The translations under genes were made by a program, and so were the position numbers. Shown here piece after piece: positions 41,363-49,928 of a stretch of 64,000 nucleotides of DNA; the stretch's first letter is position 1, and each line of letters begins with the position of its first letter. Below the pieces are notes generated by a model that ran no database searches, was not told where the DNA came from, and saw only the letters and a list, made by a program, of their open reading frames with translations. This DNA is from Clostridia bacterium. Its GTDB lineage: Bacteria > Bacillota > Clostridia > Lutisporales > Lutisporaceae. Location: positions 1-64,000 of the forward strand of contig DASPIR010000035.1 of NCBI GenBank assembly GCA_035628995.1, written 5' to 3'.

Positions 41363-42250
41363 GTGGTTAAATTGGACTTATACAGAGTTTTCTGTGAAGT
41401 TGCTAAAGTACATAGCTTTTCAAAGGCTGCGGCAGCGCTATATATGACGCAGCCGGCTGTCAGCCAGTCAATCATGCAGCTTGAAGGAGAGCTTATGATA
41501 CGTCTTTTTACACGGACACCCAGGGGCGTAGTCCTTACAAATGAAGGACAGCTGTTATTTGAATATATTAGTTCTGCAATAAATTTAATCAATACAGGTG
41601 AAAAGAAGCTGGTGGAGGTTAAGAACCTGATGGCGGGGGAATTGAGATTAGGTGTGGGAGATACAATTTCACGGTATTATCTGTTACCCTACCTGGAAAG
41701 GTTCCACAAGCTATACAGGGGTATTAAATTAAAAGTCTTTAACGGTACAACCATAGAACTTTGTGCTATGATAAAATCGGGAGAAATTGATATTGCAGTA
41801 TGCAATCTGCCAATAGAAGATGAAGCTTTTGAGATAATAAAATGCATGGATATTCAAGATATCTTTGTTTGTGGGGAAACGTATAAGGATAAACTTTCAA
41901 AGCCTTTAAGCCTTGAGGAAATGTCAGAGCTTCCGCTTATATTGCTGGAGACCAAGTCTAACTCAAGGCAATACGTAGAAAAGTATTTGCTTTCAAAGGG
42001 AATTGGAATTAAACCGGAGATTGAGCTGGGTTCCCATGAGCTTCTTTTGGAATTTGCAAAAATCAATCTGGGCATATCTTGCGTCATAAAAGAGTTTTCA
42101 CAAGAGTATCTAAAAAGCGGAACATTATATGAAATGCAGCTGATTGAAGAGATACCAAAAAGAAGTATAGGCATATGTTATTTGAAGAGCATACCGCTAT
42201 CGCCTGCTTCGGCAAGATTTGTTGATACTTTGGAATTGGTGTATAATTAA
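41363..42250 (+). CDS. LysR family transcriptional regulator
   Basis: A 295-residue regulator. Residues 1-60 form the winged helix (FCEVAKVHSFSKAAAALYMTQPAVSQSI). Residues about 90-290 form the periplasmic-binding-like effector domain. The start is GTG at 41363, 7 nt after AAGGAGGGG; the frame open from the ATG at 41336 has this site inside it. It is divergent from the F420-ligase-like gene (124 bp between starts), the usual arrangement for a LysR protein and its target. The effector cannot be told. It is followed 27 bp later by the aminopeptidase, possibly on one transcript. Confidence 0.94.
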   Translation: MVKLDLYRVFCEVAKVHSFSKAAAALYMTQPAVSQSIMQLEGELMIRLFTRTPRGVVLTNEGQLLFEYISSAINLINTGEKKLVEVKNLMAGELRLGVGDTISRYYLLPYLERFHKLYRGIKLKVFNGTTIELCAMIKSGEIDIAVCNLPIEDEAFEIIKCMDIQDIFVCGETYKDKLSKPLSLEEMSELPLILLETKSNSRQYVEKYLLSKGIGIKPEIELGSHELLLEFAKINLGISCVIKEFSQEYLKSGTLYEMQLIEEIPKRSIGICYLKSIPLSPASARFVDTLELVYN

Positions 42251-42277
42251 GCTATGACTATGATTGGGGGTAAGCAA

Positions 42278-43579
42278 ATGAATAAGGAGTTGGATTTTGC
42301 AAAGGAGCTAATAGATTTTATATATGATAGCCCGACGGCTTTCCATGCAGTTGATGTCACCCGAAAAATGCTGGAGAACCATGGCTTTGCAGAGCTCAAG
42401 GAAGAGGACAGGTGGAAGCTTCAAAAGGGCAGCAAATATTATATGATAAAAAACCACTCTGCATTGGCTGCATTTGTAGTAGGCATGAGAGAGGTCCAAG
42501 AGAATGGTTTTAAGATAATCGGTGCGCACACTGATTCTCCTACCTTCAGGATAAAACCATCAGCTGAGATGACAGCAGAGAACCACTACATCAAATTGGA
42601 TACCGAAACCTACGGGTGGCCAATACTTAGCACGTGGCTGGACAGACCGCTGTCAGTGGCGGGGAGGGTTACAGTAAAGGGAGCTGACCTTTTTAACCCC
42701 ATCACTAAGCTTGTGAACATTAAGAAGCCGATTCTGGTAATACCGAATCTGGCAATACATATGAACAGAAATATGAACTCAGGGGTAGAGCTGAACAAAC
42801 AGAAGGATATGCTGCCACTGATGTCATTAATAAACGATAAGCTGGAAAAGGGCAATTATCTATTGAATGCCATAGCGAGGGAAATAAATGTTGAACCCTC
42901 TGATATAATTGATTTTGATTTGTTCCTGTATGAATTTGAGAAGGGGACAATAATGGGGCTTAATGATGAATTTATATCCTCTGCAAGGCTTGACGACCTT
43001 GCCATGGTGCATGCAGCGATAACAGCAATCACAAGTACTGCTGCTTCAAAGAGCACCAACGTTATGGTTTGCTTTGACAATGAAGAAGTTGGAAGTACTA
43101 GTAAGCAGGGGGCAGATTCACAGCTACTTTCGAGCATACTTGAGAGAATAGTGTTGTCAATGGGGGGAGACAGGGAAGACTTTTTTAGAGCTGTCTCAAA
43201 ATCCTTCATGATATCAGCGGATTTGGCTCATGCCGTTCATCCAAATGCAGGAGATAAGCATGACCCGCAGAACAAGCCGCTGATCAACAAAGGTCCGGTA
43301 ATCAAAATAAGTGCTAATATGAAATACACTACCGATAGCAACTCTTCAGCTGCATATGCAGGGATTTGCTTCAAAGCCGATGTACCTGTGCAGTGGTTTG
43401 TAAACCGTTCGGATGAACCGGGCGGCACCACTATAGGGCCTATTTCATCGTCGCACCTCCATATGCGAAGTATGGACATGGGGACACCTATTCTGGCAAT
43501 GCATTCAGTGAGAGAGCTGGGTGGAGTGCTTGACCACACTTATGTGACAAGGAGCTTTGAAGAGTTTTATAGATTATAA
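42278..43579 (+). CDS. M18 family metalloaminopeptidase
   Basis: A 433-residue cytoplasmic peptidase. Metal and catalytic motifs of M18: GAHTDSPTFRIKP (His and Asp), SARLDDLAMVHAAI (bridging Asp), CFDNEEVGSTSKQGADS (catalytic Glu pair), DLAHAVHPN, and the C-terminal PGGTTIGPISSSHLHMRSMDMG with the metal His. Members form dodecameric tetrahedra and remove N-terminal, often acidic, residues from peptides. GGGGGTAA stands 6 nt before the ATG at 42278. Cobalt or zinc dependence is known for the family. Confidence 0.95.
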   Translation: MNKELDFAKELIDFIYDSPTAFHAVDVTRKMLENHGFAELKEEDRWKLQKGSKYYMIKNHSALAAFVVGMREVQENGFKIIGAHTDSPTFRIKPSAEMTAENHYIKLDTETYGWPILSTWLDRPLSVAGRVTVKGADLFNPITKLVNIKKPILVIPNLAIHMNRNMNSGVELNKQKDMLPLMSLINDKLEKGNYLLNAIAREINVEPSDIIDFDLFLYEFEKGTIMGLNDEFISSARLDDLAMVHAAITAITSTAASKSTNVMVCFDNEEVGSTSKQGADSQLLSSILERIVLSMGGDREDFFRAVSKSFMISADLAHAVHPNAGDKHDPQNKPLINKGPVIKISANMKYTTDSNSSAAYAGICFKADVPVQWFVNRSDEPGGTTIGPISSSHLHMRSMDMGTPILAMHSVRELGGVLDHTYVTRSFEEFYRL

Positions 43580-43673
43580 TTAGAAAACAAGAGAAAATAT
43601 GATATAATTATTTGCAAGAAGTTAGCAAGGGGCAATTTAAACATTGCAAGTAAATGAAGGAGGGAAATATACT

Positions 43674-44027
43674 ATGGAAGAAAGAAGAAAACATGATAGA
43701 CTCCCACTTACGCTGGAGCTTACTATTTCTTCACTTTTTAGGCAGGATTATGAACTAATTCCCAATATAAATGAAGGCATTAAGGTCAATAATATATCAA
43801 AGTCAGGTATAGGCTTCATTTGCGGGCATGAATTGCCACTGGACTACTATTTTGATGCAAAGATTCAACTGACTCCAGATAAGTATTTTTATGCGGTATT
43901 AAAAATAGTACGCATAGATAAAACTGAAGTCGGATACAATGTGGGCTGCGAGTTTGTAGGTCTGGCAGACATACTGAGCATGAGGGTGGATTTGTACGGC
44001 GAGGAGCTGGGAGTAATCTCGAAATAG
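43674..44027 (+). CDS. PilZ domain protein, probable c-di-GMP receptor
   Basis: A 117-residue single PilZ domain. Both ligand motifs are intact: RxxxR in RRKHDR (residues 4-9) and the NxSxxG motif in NNISKSGIGF. It should bind cyclic di-GMP and pass the signal to a partner, for example in motility or surface adhesion, but no partner is adjacent. The ATG at 43674 follows AAGGAGGG; the TTG-initiated longer frame is rejected. A good terminator follows. Confidence 0.92.
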   Translation: MEERRKHDRLPLTLELTISSLFRQDYELIPNINEGIKVNNISKSGIGFICGHELPLDYYFDAKIQLTPDKYFYAVLKIVRIDKTEVGYNVGCEFVGLADILSMRVDLYGEELGVISK

Positions 44028-44053
44028 TATAAAAGGTGAATAGCAAAAAACTT

Positions 44054-44089
44054 GACTACAGTCGAATCATTATGACTGTGGTCTTTTTA
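44054..44089 (+). terminator. Terminator of the PilZ gene
   Basis: A 10-bp stem with one wobble (44054-44063 with 44074-44083), a 10-nt loop and five T. Confidence 0.87.
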
Positions 44090-44110
44090 TTCTATACATT
44101 TCTTTACTAT

Positions 44111-44213
44111 GTTGAACGCACTGAAGAATTATATTAGGGAAAAAGCGAATTCAACAGTAACAAGGTAACTTTTTGCGAAATTTGAATGATAATGCAAAAT
44201 GTGTTTCGCAAAA
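44111..44213 (+). repeat. Tandem-hairpin intergenic element, copy B (before an ABC-F gene)
   Basis: Hairpin 1: GTTGAACGC (44111-44119) pairs with GCG-AA-TTCAAC (44145-44155), with the same AA bulge as copy A. Hairpin 2: TTTTGCGAAA (44171-44180) and its perfect complement (44204-44213) with a 23-nt loop. The 16-nt linker between the hairpins is the same length in both copies. It ends 82 bp before the start codon of the ABC-F gene. Confidence 0.75.
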
Positions 44214-44295
44214 CGAATAATGTGATAAAATAATTAGGTGGGATGATTTGAAACGGTTTCCCATAAGAAAAAATGGCATTAAGAAGGGGTATCTG

Positions 44296-46200
44296 ATGAA
44301 CCTTATAAGTATAGAAAATATAACTAAAAGCTACAGTGAAAAAGTACTGCTTGATGAAATAAGCCTCGGAATAAATGATGGGGACAAAATAGGCATTGTG
44401 GGAGTAAATGGAGTAGGAAAAAGCACCCTTCTCAAAATAATTGCAGGAATTGAAAAGCCAGACGCAGGAAGGATCATTAAAGGAAATTCTGTTTCTGTTG
44501 AATATTTGCCGCAGACTCCTTATTTTGATCCTGAGGCTACAGTGCTGGAGCAGGTTTTTAAAGGTGATTCTCATGCAATGAAGTTGGTGAGGGAATACGA
44601 GATAGCTTTGGAGAACCCTGAGGCTAATTGTGAGAAGCTCTTAAAGCTCAGCAGTGAAATGGACAGGATGAATGGCTGGAGTTTGGAAAGCGAGGCAAAG
44701 GGCGTATTAACCAAGCTTGGCGTTACTGATTTTCAAGAGAAAATTGCAGTTTTATCCGGGGGTCAGAAAAAGAGGGTCGCCTTGGCAGCGGCTTTGATAA
44801 ACCCTTCAGAGCTGCTTATATTGGATGAGCCTACAAATCACCTTGACAACAGGACAATAGACTGGCTGGAGGAGTACCTGGGCAAAAGGAAGGGAGCCCT
44901 TCTGATGATTACCCATGACAGGTACTTCCTGGATAGAATAGTGAATGTAATTGCTGAGTTGGATAAGGGCAAGCTCCATCTATACAAGGGCAACTACAAT
45001 AACTTTATAGGGAAGAAAATAGATAGGGAAGAGCGTGAAGTCGCCAGTGAGCGTAAAAGACAGACTCTATTCAAGAAAGAGCTGGCATGGATAAGCAGGG
45101 GTGCCAAAGCCCGTACTACAAAACAGAAATCAAGAATAGAGAGGTTCGAGAATTTAAGCGAGCAAGCCGTTGATTTGTCGGAGGAAAAGCTGGAAATATC
45201 CGTGGGCAGCAGCAGGCTGGGCAGAAAGATAATTGAGCTGTCGCATATATGTAAAAGCTTCGGTGAAAATAAAGTGATTGAGGACTTCAGCTACATAGTA
45301 CTGCGCAATGACAGGGTAGGCATCATCGGAGCTAACGGGAGCGGTAAAACCACTTTGATGAATATCATAGCCGGAATAGCAAAACTGGATTCCGGAATCA
45401 TAGAAGTTGGCGAGACTGTCAAAATCGGTTTATTCTCACAGGATTTTTATCATATGGACGATAGCAAGAGAGTTATTGAGTATATTAAGGAGGGAGCGGA
45501 GTATCTGGAGACAGCAGAAGGAGAAAAGATAACCGCATCCCAAATGCTTGAGAGGTTCTTGTTTCCGTCTGCCGCACAGTGGACACCTTTATCGAAGCTT
45601 TCCGGCGGGGAGAAAAGAAGGCTTCACCTGCTTAGAGTACTTATGGAAGCACCCAATGTATTGCTGCTGGATGAGCCCACCAATGACCTTGATATAGAAA
45701 CGCTGACCATATTAGAGGATTATATTGAGAGCTTTCCAGGGGCAGTTATAGCTGTATCTCATGACCGATACTTCCTTGATAAGACAGCAGATAAGATATT
45801 TGTCTTTGAAGGCAGGGGCAGGATAATGAAGTATACCGGCAACTACACAGATGTCAAAGAAAGCGGTGCTTTAGAAGAGATAAGCGACAGCATAGGACAG
45901 AGGATGAAGGAAAAGGATAAAGAGGCAGGCACAAGGAATGAGGCTGTAAGAGATAGGGAAAGGCCGGCGAAATTCTCCTACAAGGAACAAAAGGAATATG
46001 CGGAAATCGATGATGTCATTGCTCTTTTGGAGCAGAACCTCCAGGAGGTAGAAGGCAGACTAAGTGCTACATCCAGCGACTATGTGCTGCTCCAGCAGCT
46101 TATGGATGAAAAGGCAGTAATGGAGAGCCAATTGGAGGAAAAGATGGAGAGATGGGTTTACCTTAATGATTTAGCTGAAAGAATAGCAAAGAATAAATGA
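44296..46200 (+). CDS. ABC-F family ATPase (Uup/YfmR-like)
   Basis: A 634-residue protein with two ABC ATPase domains and no membrane segments. Walker A motifs: GVNGVGKST and GANGSGKTT. Signatures: LSGGQKKR and LSGGEKRR. Walker B: LDEPTNHLD and LDEPTNDLD. The region between the domains (about 240-315) is the basic P-site tRNA-interaction motif. The C-terminal 70 residues form a coiled coil as in Uup and YfmR. ABC-F proteins bind the ribosomal E site and rescue stalled peptidyl transfer; Uup/YfmR types help with difficult sequences rather than drug resistance. The ATG at 44296 follows AAGGGGT. It has a tandem-hairpin leader. Confidence 0.94.
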   Translation: MNLISIENITKSYSEKVLLDEISLGINDGDKIGIVGVNGVGKSTLLKIIAGIEKPDAGRIIKGNSVSVEYLPQTPYFDPEATVLEQVFKGDSHAMKLVREYEIALENPEANCEKLLKLSSEMDRMNGWSLESEAKGVLTKLGVTDFQEKIAVLSGGQKKRVALAAALINPSELLILDEPTNHLDNRTIDWLEEYLGKRKGALLMITHDRYFLDRIVNVIAELDKGKLHLYKGNYNNFIGKKIDREEREVASERKRQTLFKKELAWISRGAKARTTKQKSRIERFENLSEQAVDLSEEKLEISVGSSRLGRKIIELSHICKSFGENKVIEDFSYIVLRNDRVGIIGANGSGKTTLMNIIAGIAKLDSGIIEVGETVKIGLFSQDFYHMDDSKRVIEYIKEGAEYLETAEGEKITASQMLERFLFPSAAQWTPLSKLSGGEKRRLHLLRVLMEAPNVLLLDEPTNDLDIETLTILEDYIESFPGAVIAVSHDRYFLDKTADKIFVFEGRGRIMKYTGNYTDVKESGALEEISDSIGQRMKEKDKEAGTRNEAVRDRERPAKFSYKEQKEYAEIDDVIALLEQNLQEVEGRLSATSSDYVLLQQLMDEKAVMESQLEEKMERWVYLNDLAERIAKNK

Positions 46201-46202
46201 AA

Positions 46203-46225
46203 AAGCCGGCTTATTCAGCCGGCAA
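46203..46225 (-). terminator. Terminator of the YmaF gene
   Basis: GCCGGC (46205-46210) and GCCGGC (46218-46223) pair around a 7-nt loop. T run on the minus strand. On the plus side the T tract is poor. Confidence 0.72.
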
Positions 46226-46242
46226 AATTATTTTACACCAAG

Positions 46243-46638
46243 CTATACAAGCGGGGCGTCTATAAGTGTGGCAAACTGGAAGTCATGGTCGTGACCGTCG
46301 TCAAACGTAGTCGTACCGGTGGCGAAGTGTACATGCTTTCCACCACCGACTAGAATTTGGAGGCCGGTTGTTCCTCCTACCCCGTGAAGATGGTCGAAGA
46401 AGTCTGTATCGGTCATAAAGGTGTGTACATGTCCACCTGGTACAAATATCACTTCGCTGGTGACTCCTGCAAATCTGTGGTTATGGATTTCCTCACCGTT
46501 TTCTGAAGCAAGTTTTGTGCTTCCCAGGAATTCATGATTATGGGTCTGGGCTTCCTCGGTATATTCGCATTTTTCTTCGTGTCTTTTCTTTGGCATTGTA
46601 TCTTTTTCATGTTTAGAGTCGTAAGTTACCATTGGCAT
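46243..46638 (-). CDS. YmaF family protein
   Basis: A 131-residue, histidine-rich soluble protein of the YmaF family. Repeated HNH and HxH pairs are visible (THNHEFLGST, EIHNHRFAGVT, GGHVHTF, DGHDHDF), suggesting metal binding. The role of YmaF is unknown; in Bacillus the gene is a poorly studied hypothetical. GGAGGG stands 7 nt before the ATG at 46638. It is convergent with the ABC-F gene. Confidence 0.85.
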   Translation of the reverse strand: MPMVTYDSKHEKDTMPKKRHEEKCEYTEEAQTHNHEFLGSTKLASENGEEIHNHRFAGVTSEVIFVPGGHVHTFMTDTDFFDHLHGVGGTTGLQILVGGGKHVHFATGTTTFDDGHDHDFQFATLIDAPLV

Positions 46639-46752
46639 TCTTTTTCCCTCCTTTCGCTATAATTTCTGAGTATTTTGGTTTGTCCCACTACACAATATGC
46701 AACGGCATGAGGGGTGTTACTGTTTATATAAAAAAGAAGAATAGAGATAAAT

Positions 46753-46776
46753 AAGGAGAGGCGTAAGCCTCTCCTT
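46753..46776 (-). terminator. Hairpin after the small paralogous gene
   Basis: A perfect 10-bp stem (46753-46762 with 46767-46776) and a GTAA loop. On the minus strand it is followed by the weak tract TATTTAT. Confidence 0.7.
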
Positions 46777-46782
46777 TGATTT

Positions 46783-46974
46783 TCAGTCTTTATAATTTGT
46801 AAGTGCAGTGCTTGTTGTATTAATTGCATTATCCACTGCATTTAAGCTGTTTTGAATCTGTTGCTTGTTTTCAGGTTTTTCAGCAGAATTAAGGGCTTGA
46901 GTTAATGTATTTTTAACAGTGCTAAGTTGGCTGGAAACATCCTGAACTTGTTGTTTTGCATTTTTTCCTGGCAT
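46783..46974 (-). CDS. Small hypothetical protein, paralogue of the gene at 302-493
   Basis: A 63-residue, Gln/Asn/Thr-rich helical protein, with a fairly even spread of hydrophobic residues and no Cys. About 35 of 59 residues match the product of the gene at 302-493, 46 kb away, and the two leaders are also similar up to the GGAGG site (9 nt before this ATG). Not recognised by name. Paralogues kept at two loci with shared upstream sequence suggest a role and regulation in common. Confidence 0.75.
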   Translation of the reverse strand: MPGKNAKQQVQDVSSQLSTVKNTLTQALNSAEKPENKQQIQNSLNAVDNAINTTSTALTNYKD

Positions 46975-47074
46975 ATAATCGTACCTCCATAAAATCTTTA
47001 TTTGACTTACAGTATTATTATCTTTACTTTGCAGAAAAAAATGCTTGTATTAATTGGATAAGAAGATGGCTTTA

Positions 47075-47728
47075 TCATTTATATCCAAGTATAACCAAAA
47101 TTATTGAAGTGATTTCTATTTGGCCGGGCATTACGGGTGTAGCTGGCGCGGACAGCTTTGCCAGAGAGGTATCATAAGTAGGTGCTCCTACACTCTTTTC
47201 TATTATTCTGCAGGGAACCCTATCAATTTCAATATCCAGGGCGGCAGCAATTTCTGATCCTTTATGAAGTGCATTCTCAATTGCCAGATTCAAAGCCATA
47301 TCATAATAATGGGCTTGATCCGACAGAATAAAGCTTATATTGTCAATACGGTTGGCCCCTGAAAAGGTGGCTTTGTCTATAACCTCTCCTGCTCGGGCAA
47401 TATCTTTTATAGTCACAGTTAGAAGGTTAGAAACACGATATCCCCTGAAGGTTTGCTTTCCGTCAATGAAATCGTATAAAGGATCAATAGAAAAGGCTCC
47501 TGTGCTTATTTGTTTTTTTTCAACGCCCATATTAGTGAGCATGTTTATAACTGCAGTTGATTTCACTGCATTTTCCCTTCGTGCTGCTTCCAGACTGAGG
47601 TTTTCCGTCACAACGCCCAGGTTGATGATGGCTGTATCTGGAATAGCTTTTACCGTGCCCACTCCGTTAACCTTTAAATAACCTTTTTTTGGTGCATACA
47701 AACTTGGGTTGTAATAATTATAATACAT
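47075..47728 (-). CDS. SIMPL domain (DUF541) protein
   Basis: A 217-residue protein of the SIMPL/DUF541 family: LKVNGVGTVKAIPDTAIINLGV at the start of the domain, GYRVSNLLTVTIKDI in the middle, and ALNLAIENALHKGSEIAAALD near the end. The domain lies at about residues 15-215. There is no clear signal peptide from this start, unlike the secreted Gram-negative relatives. The ATG at 47728 is 12 nt after TAAGGAG; the longer frame to 47842 lacks a site. Function unknown; YwqE-like relatives are tied to stress. Confidence 0.87.
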   Translation of the reverse strand: MYYNYYNPSLYAPKKGYLKVNGVGTVKAIPDTAIINLGVVTENLSLEAARRENAVKSTAVINMLTNMGVEKKQISTGAFSIDPLYDFIDGKQTFRGYRVSNLLTVTIKDIARAGEVIDKATFSGANRIDNISFILSDQAHYYDMALNLAIENALHKGSEIAAALDIEIDRVPCRIIEKSVGAPTYDTSLAKLSAPATPVMPGQIEITSIILVILGYK

Positions 47729-47913
47729 CAAAAACTCACTCTCCTTACTCAATGATTGCTTATTATATTTATGCGAACATGTGGGTATTATGATTGCAAA
47801 AACTACTTTGATACTGTGATTTTCGTCTATGGATATTGCCATAAGTTGTCACATTGCCGGATAAATGCTAAAATAATCATAATGCATAGGATAAATAACC
47901 TGGAGGGATTTGT

Positions 47914-48666
47914 ATGAAGCTGATTTCATGGAATGTAAACGGTCTTAGAGCTTGTGCACAAAAGGGGTTTTTGGAATACTTCAAAGAAGTGGATGCTGAT
48001 ATTTTCTGCATTCAAGAGAGCAAGCTGCAAGAGGGACAGATAGATTTGAAGCTGGAAGGTTATCATAAGTACTGGAATTATGCGGAGAAAAAAGGCTATT
48101 CCGGGGTCGCAGTGTTCAGCAGAATTGAGCCGATAAGCTGCACCTATGGAATAAACAAGGAAGAGCATGACAAGGAAGGAAGAGTCATTACTCTGGAGTT
48201 TGAAGACTTTTATTTCGTTGTTGTATATACTCCCAACTCTAAACAGGAGCTGGAAAGGCTGGAATATAGGATGCAGTGGGAGGATGAGTTCAGAAGCCAT
48301 CTCAAGGCTTTGGACAAATTGAAGCCTGTTGTGGTTTGCGGGGACGTGAATGTAGCACATAAGGAAATAGATTTGAAGAACCCCAACAGCAACAGGAGAA
48401 ATGCAGGGTTTACCGACGAGGAAAGGAACAAGTTCACCGAACTGCTGGAAGCAGGATTTATAGATACTTATCGCTATTTCAATCCTGACAAGCAAGGCGC
48501 TTATACATGGTGGTCCTATCGCTTCAATTCAAGAGCCAACAACACAGGGTGGCGCATAGATTATTTCTGCATCTCTGAAAGGCTGGCTGACAGGCTGGTC
48601 AGCGCAGACATCCATCCACAGGTGCAGGGGTCGGATCACTGCCCGATAGAGTTGGTTATGAAATAG
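47914..48666 (+). CDS. exoA: Exodeoxyribonuclease III / AP endonuclease
   Basis: A 250-residue Mg-dependent enzyme of the ExoIII/ExoA family, acting in base excision repair at abasic sites. Seen: SWNVNGLRA at the N-terminus, the catalytic Glu in IFCIQESKLQ, YTPNSK, VCGDVNVAH (Asp and Asn), FTDEERNKF, YTWWSYRFNSRANNTGWRIDYF and GSDHCPIEL with the catalytic Asp-His. GGAGGG is well placed. The DEAD-box-type helicase gene starts 57 bp after it and may be co-transcribed. Confidence 0.97.
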   Translation: MKLISWNVNGLRACAQKGFLEYFKEVDADIFCIQESKLQEGQIDLKLEGYHKYWNYAEKKGYSGVAVFSRIEPISCTYGINKEEHDKEGRVITLEFEDFYFVVVYTPNSKQELERLEYRMQWEDEFRSHLKALDKLKPVVVCGDVNVAHKEIDLKNPNSNRRNAGFTDEERNKFTELLEAGFIDTYRYFNPDKQGAYTWWSYRFNSRANNTGWRIDYFCISERLADRLVSADIHPQVQGSDHCPIELVMK

Positions 48667-48723
48667 TAGAAATGGGAAAAATAATACCAAACTTATCACA
48701 TTTTGTATAGCAAGGGGATAAAT

Positions 48724-49869
48724 ATGATAGATACATTTGATAAACTGGGATTGGATCCCCGTCTGGTGGAGGGCTTGAAAAAACAGGGAATTACAGAGCC
48801 CACAGGGATACAGGCGGATTCTATACAATTAGCCTTGGAGAACAAGGATATCATTGGTCAGTCACCGACAGGAAGCGGAAAGACACTGGCGTTCCTGCTG
48901 CCTATTTTTCAAAGGATAGACACAGGAAAAAGGGAGATGCAAGCATTAATACTAGCACCAACCCATGAGCTGGTCATGCAGATTGAGAAAGAAATAAGAC
49001 TCCTCTCTGAGAGCTCTGGAGTTGCTGTCACTTCGGCAGCAATAATAGGAGAGGTGAACATCACCAGACAGATAGAAAAGCTCAGGGAAAAGCCCAACAT
49101 AATTGTAGGTTCTGCAGGCAGAGTGCTGGAGCTTATAAAAAGGAGAAAAATAAACGCACAGACAATAAGGACCATAGTTATTGATGAGGGTGACCGAATG
49201 CTTGATGAGCATAACCTGGGCACCGTCAAGGATGTGATAAAAACAACCTTAAGGGATAGGCAGCTGATGCTCTTTTCAGCCACAATAACTGAAAAGACCT
49301 TGAATACTGCCATGGGGTTAATGAAGGACCCCCAAGTAGTCCGCGTAGAGGATGAAGGGGAAATAAGCCCTAATATCGAGCATATATATCTGGTAGCAGA
49401 TCAAAGGGATAAGATTGAGGTGCTGCGAAAGCTTGTAGCTTCAGTAAAGCCTGAAAGGGCCATAGTATTCATCAATAATAGCGAGGAGCTGCGATTAGCT
49501 ACTGCTAAGCTGCAGTATCATCATCTGAGCGCTTACGATATATCAGGAAATGCTTCCAAAGAAGAGCGGAAGAAGGCTCTGGAAGGCTTCAGGAAAGGCG
49601 ATATAAAGCTTCTGGTTGCTTCAGATTTGGCAGCCAGGGGGCTGGATATCAAGGGAGTTACACATATATTCAATCTGGACCTGCCTGGGGATCCCAAAGG
49701 CTACCTGCACAGAGCGGGAAGAACGGGGAGAATGGGAGAGCCCGGAACGTCAGTGTTCATTGTCACAGAAAAGGAAGTTCCCTTTGTGAGAAGATGCGAG
49801 AGGGATTTTAAAATAAAAATTGAGGAGAAGATAATCTCCAGAGGAGAAATATTGGACCCTCAAAAATAA
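48724..49869 (+). CDS. DEAD-box-type RNA helicase with a DEGD motif II
   Basis: A 381-residue two-domain helicase without any C-terminal extension. Motifs: Q (GITEPTGIQ), I (SPTGSGKTLAF), Ia (PTHELVMQ), II (IDEGDRMLD, where the family has DEAD), III (SAT), V (DLAARGLD) and VI (HRAGRTGRMG). The change of Ala to Gly in motif II is mild and activity is likely. Relatives (CshA/CshB-like) unwind RNA in decay, cold growth or ribosome assembly. The ATG at 48724 is 7 nt after AAGGGG. It ends in a terminator shared with the convergent ABC-F gene. Confidence 0.93.
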   Translation: MIDTFDKLGLDPRLVEGLKKQGITEPTGIQADSIQLALENKDIIGQSPTGSGKTLAFLLPIFQRIDTGKREMQALILAPTHELVMQIEKEIRLLSESSGVAVTSAAIIGEVNITRQIEKLREKPNIIVGSAGRVLELIKRRKINAQTIRTIVIDEGDRMLDEHNLGTVKDVIKTTLRDRQLMLFSATITEKTLNTAMGLMKDPQVVRVEDEGEISPNIEHIYLVADQRDKIEVLRKLVASVKPERAIVFINNSEELRLATAKLQYHHLSAYDISGNASKEERKKALEGFRKGDIKLLVASDLAARGLDIKGVTHIFNLDLPGDPKGYLHRAGRTGRMGEPGTSVFIVTEKEVPFVRRCERDFKIKIEEKIISRGEILDPQK

Positions 49870-49880
49870 GAAGACAAAAC

Positions 49881-49917
49881 AAAAAGGCAGCTGACATTAA
49901 GTCGACTGCCTTTTTAT
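49881..49917. terminator. Bidirectional terminator between convergent genes
   Basis: A perfect 10-bp stem (49881-49890 with 49906-49915) with A and T tracts built into the arms. It is 12 bp from each of the two stop codons. Confidence 0.92.
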
Positions 49918-49928
49918 AATCATATTTC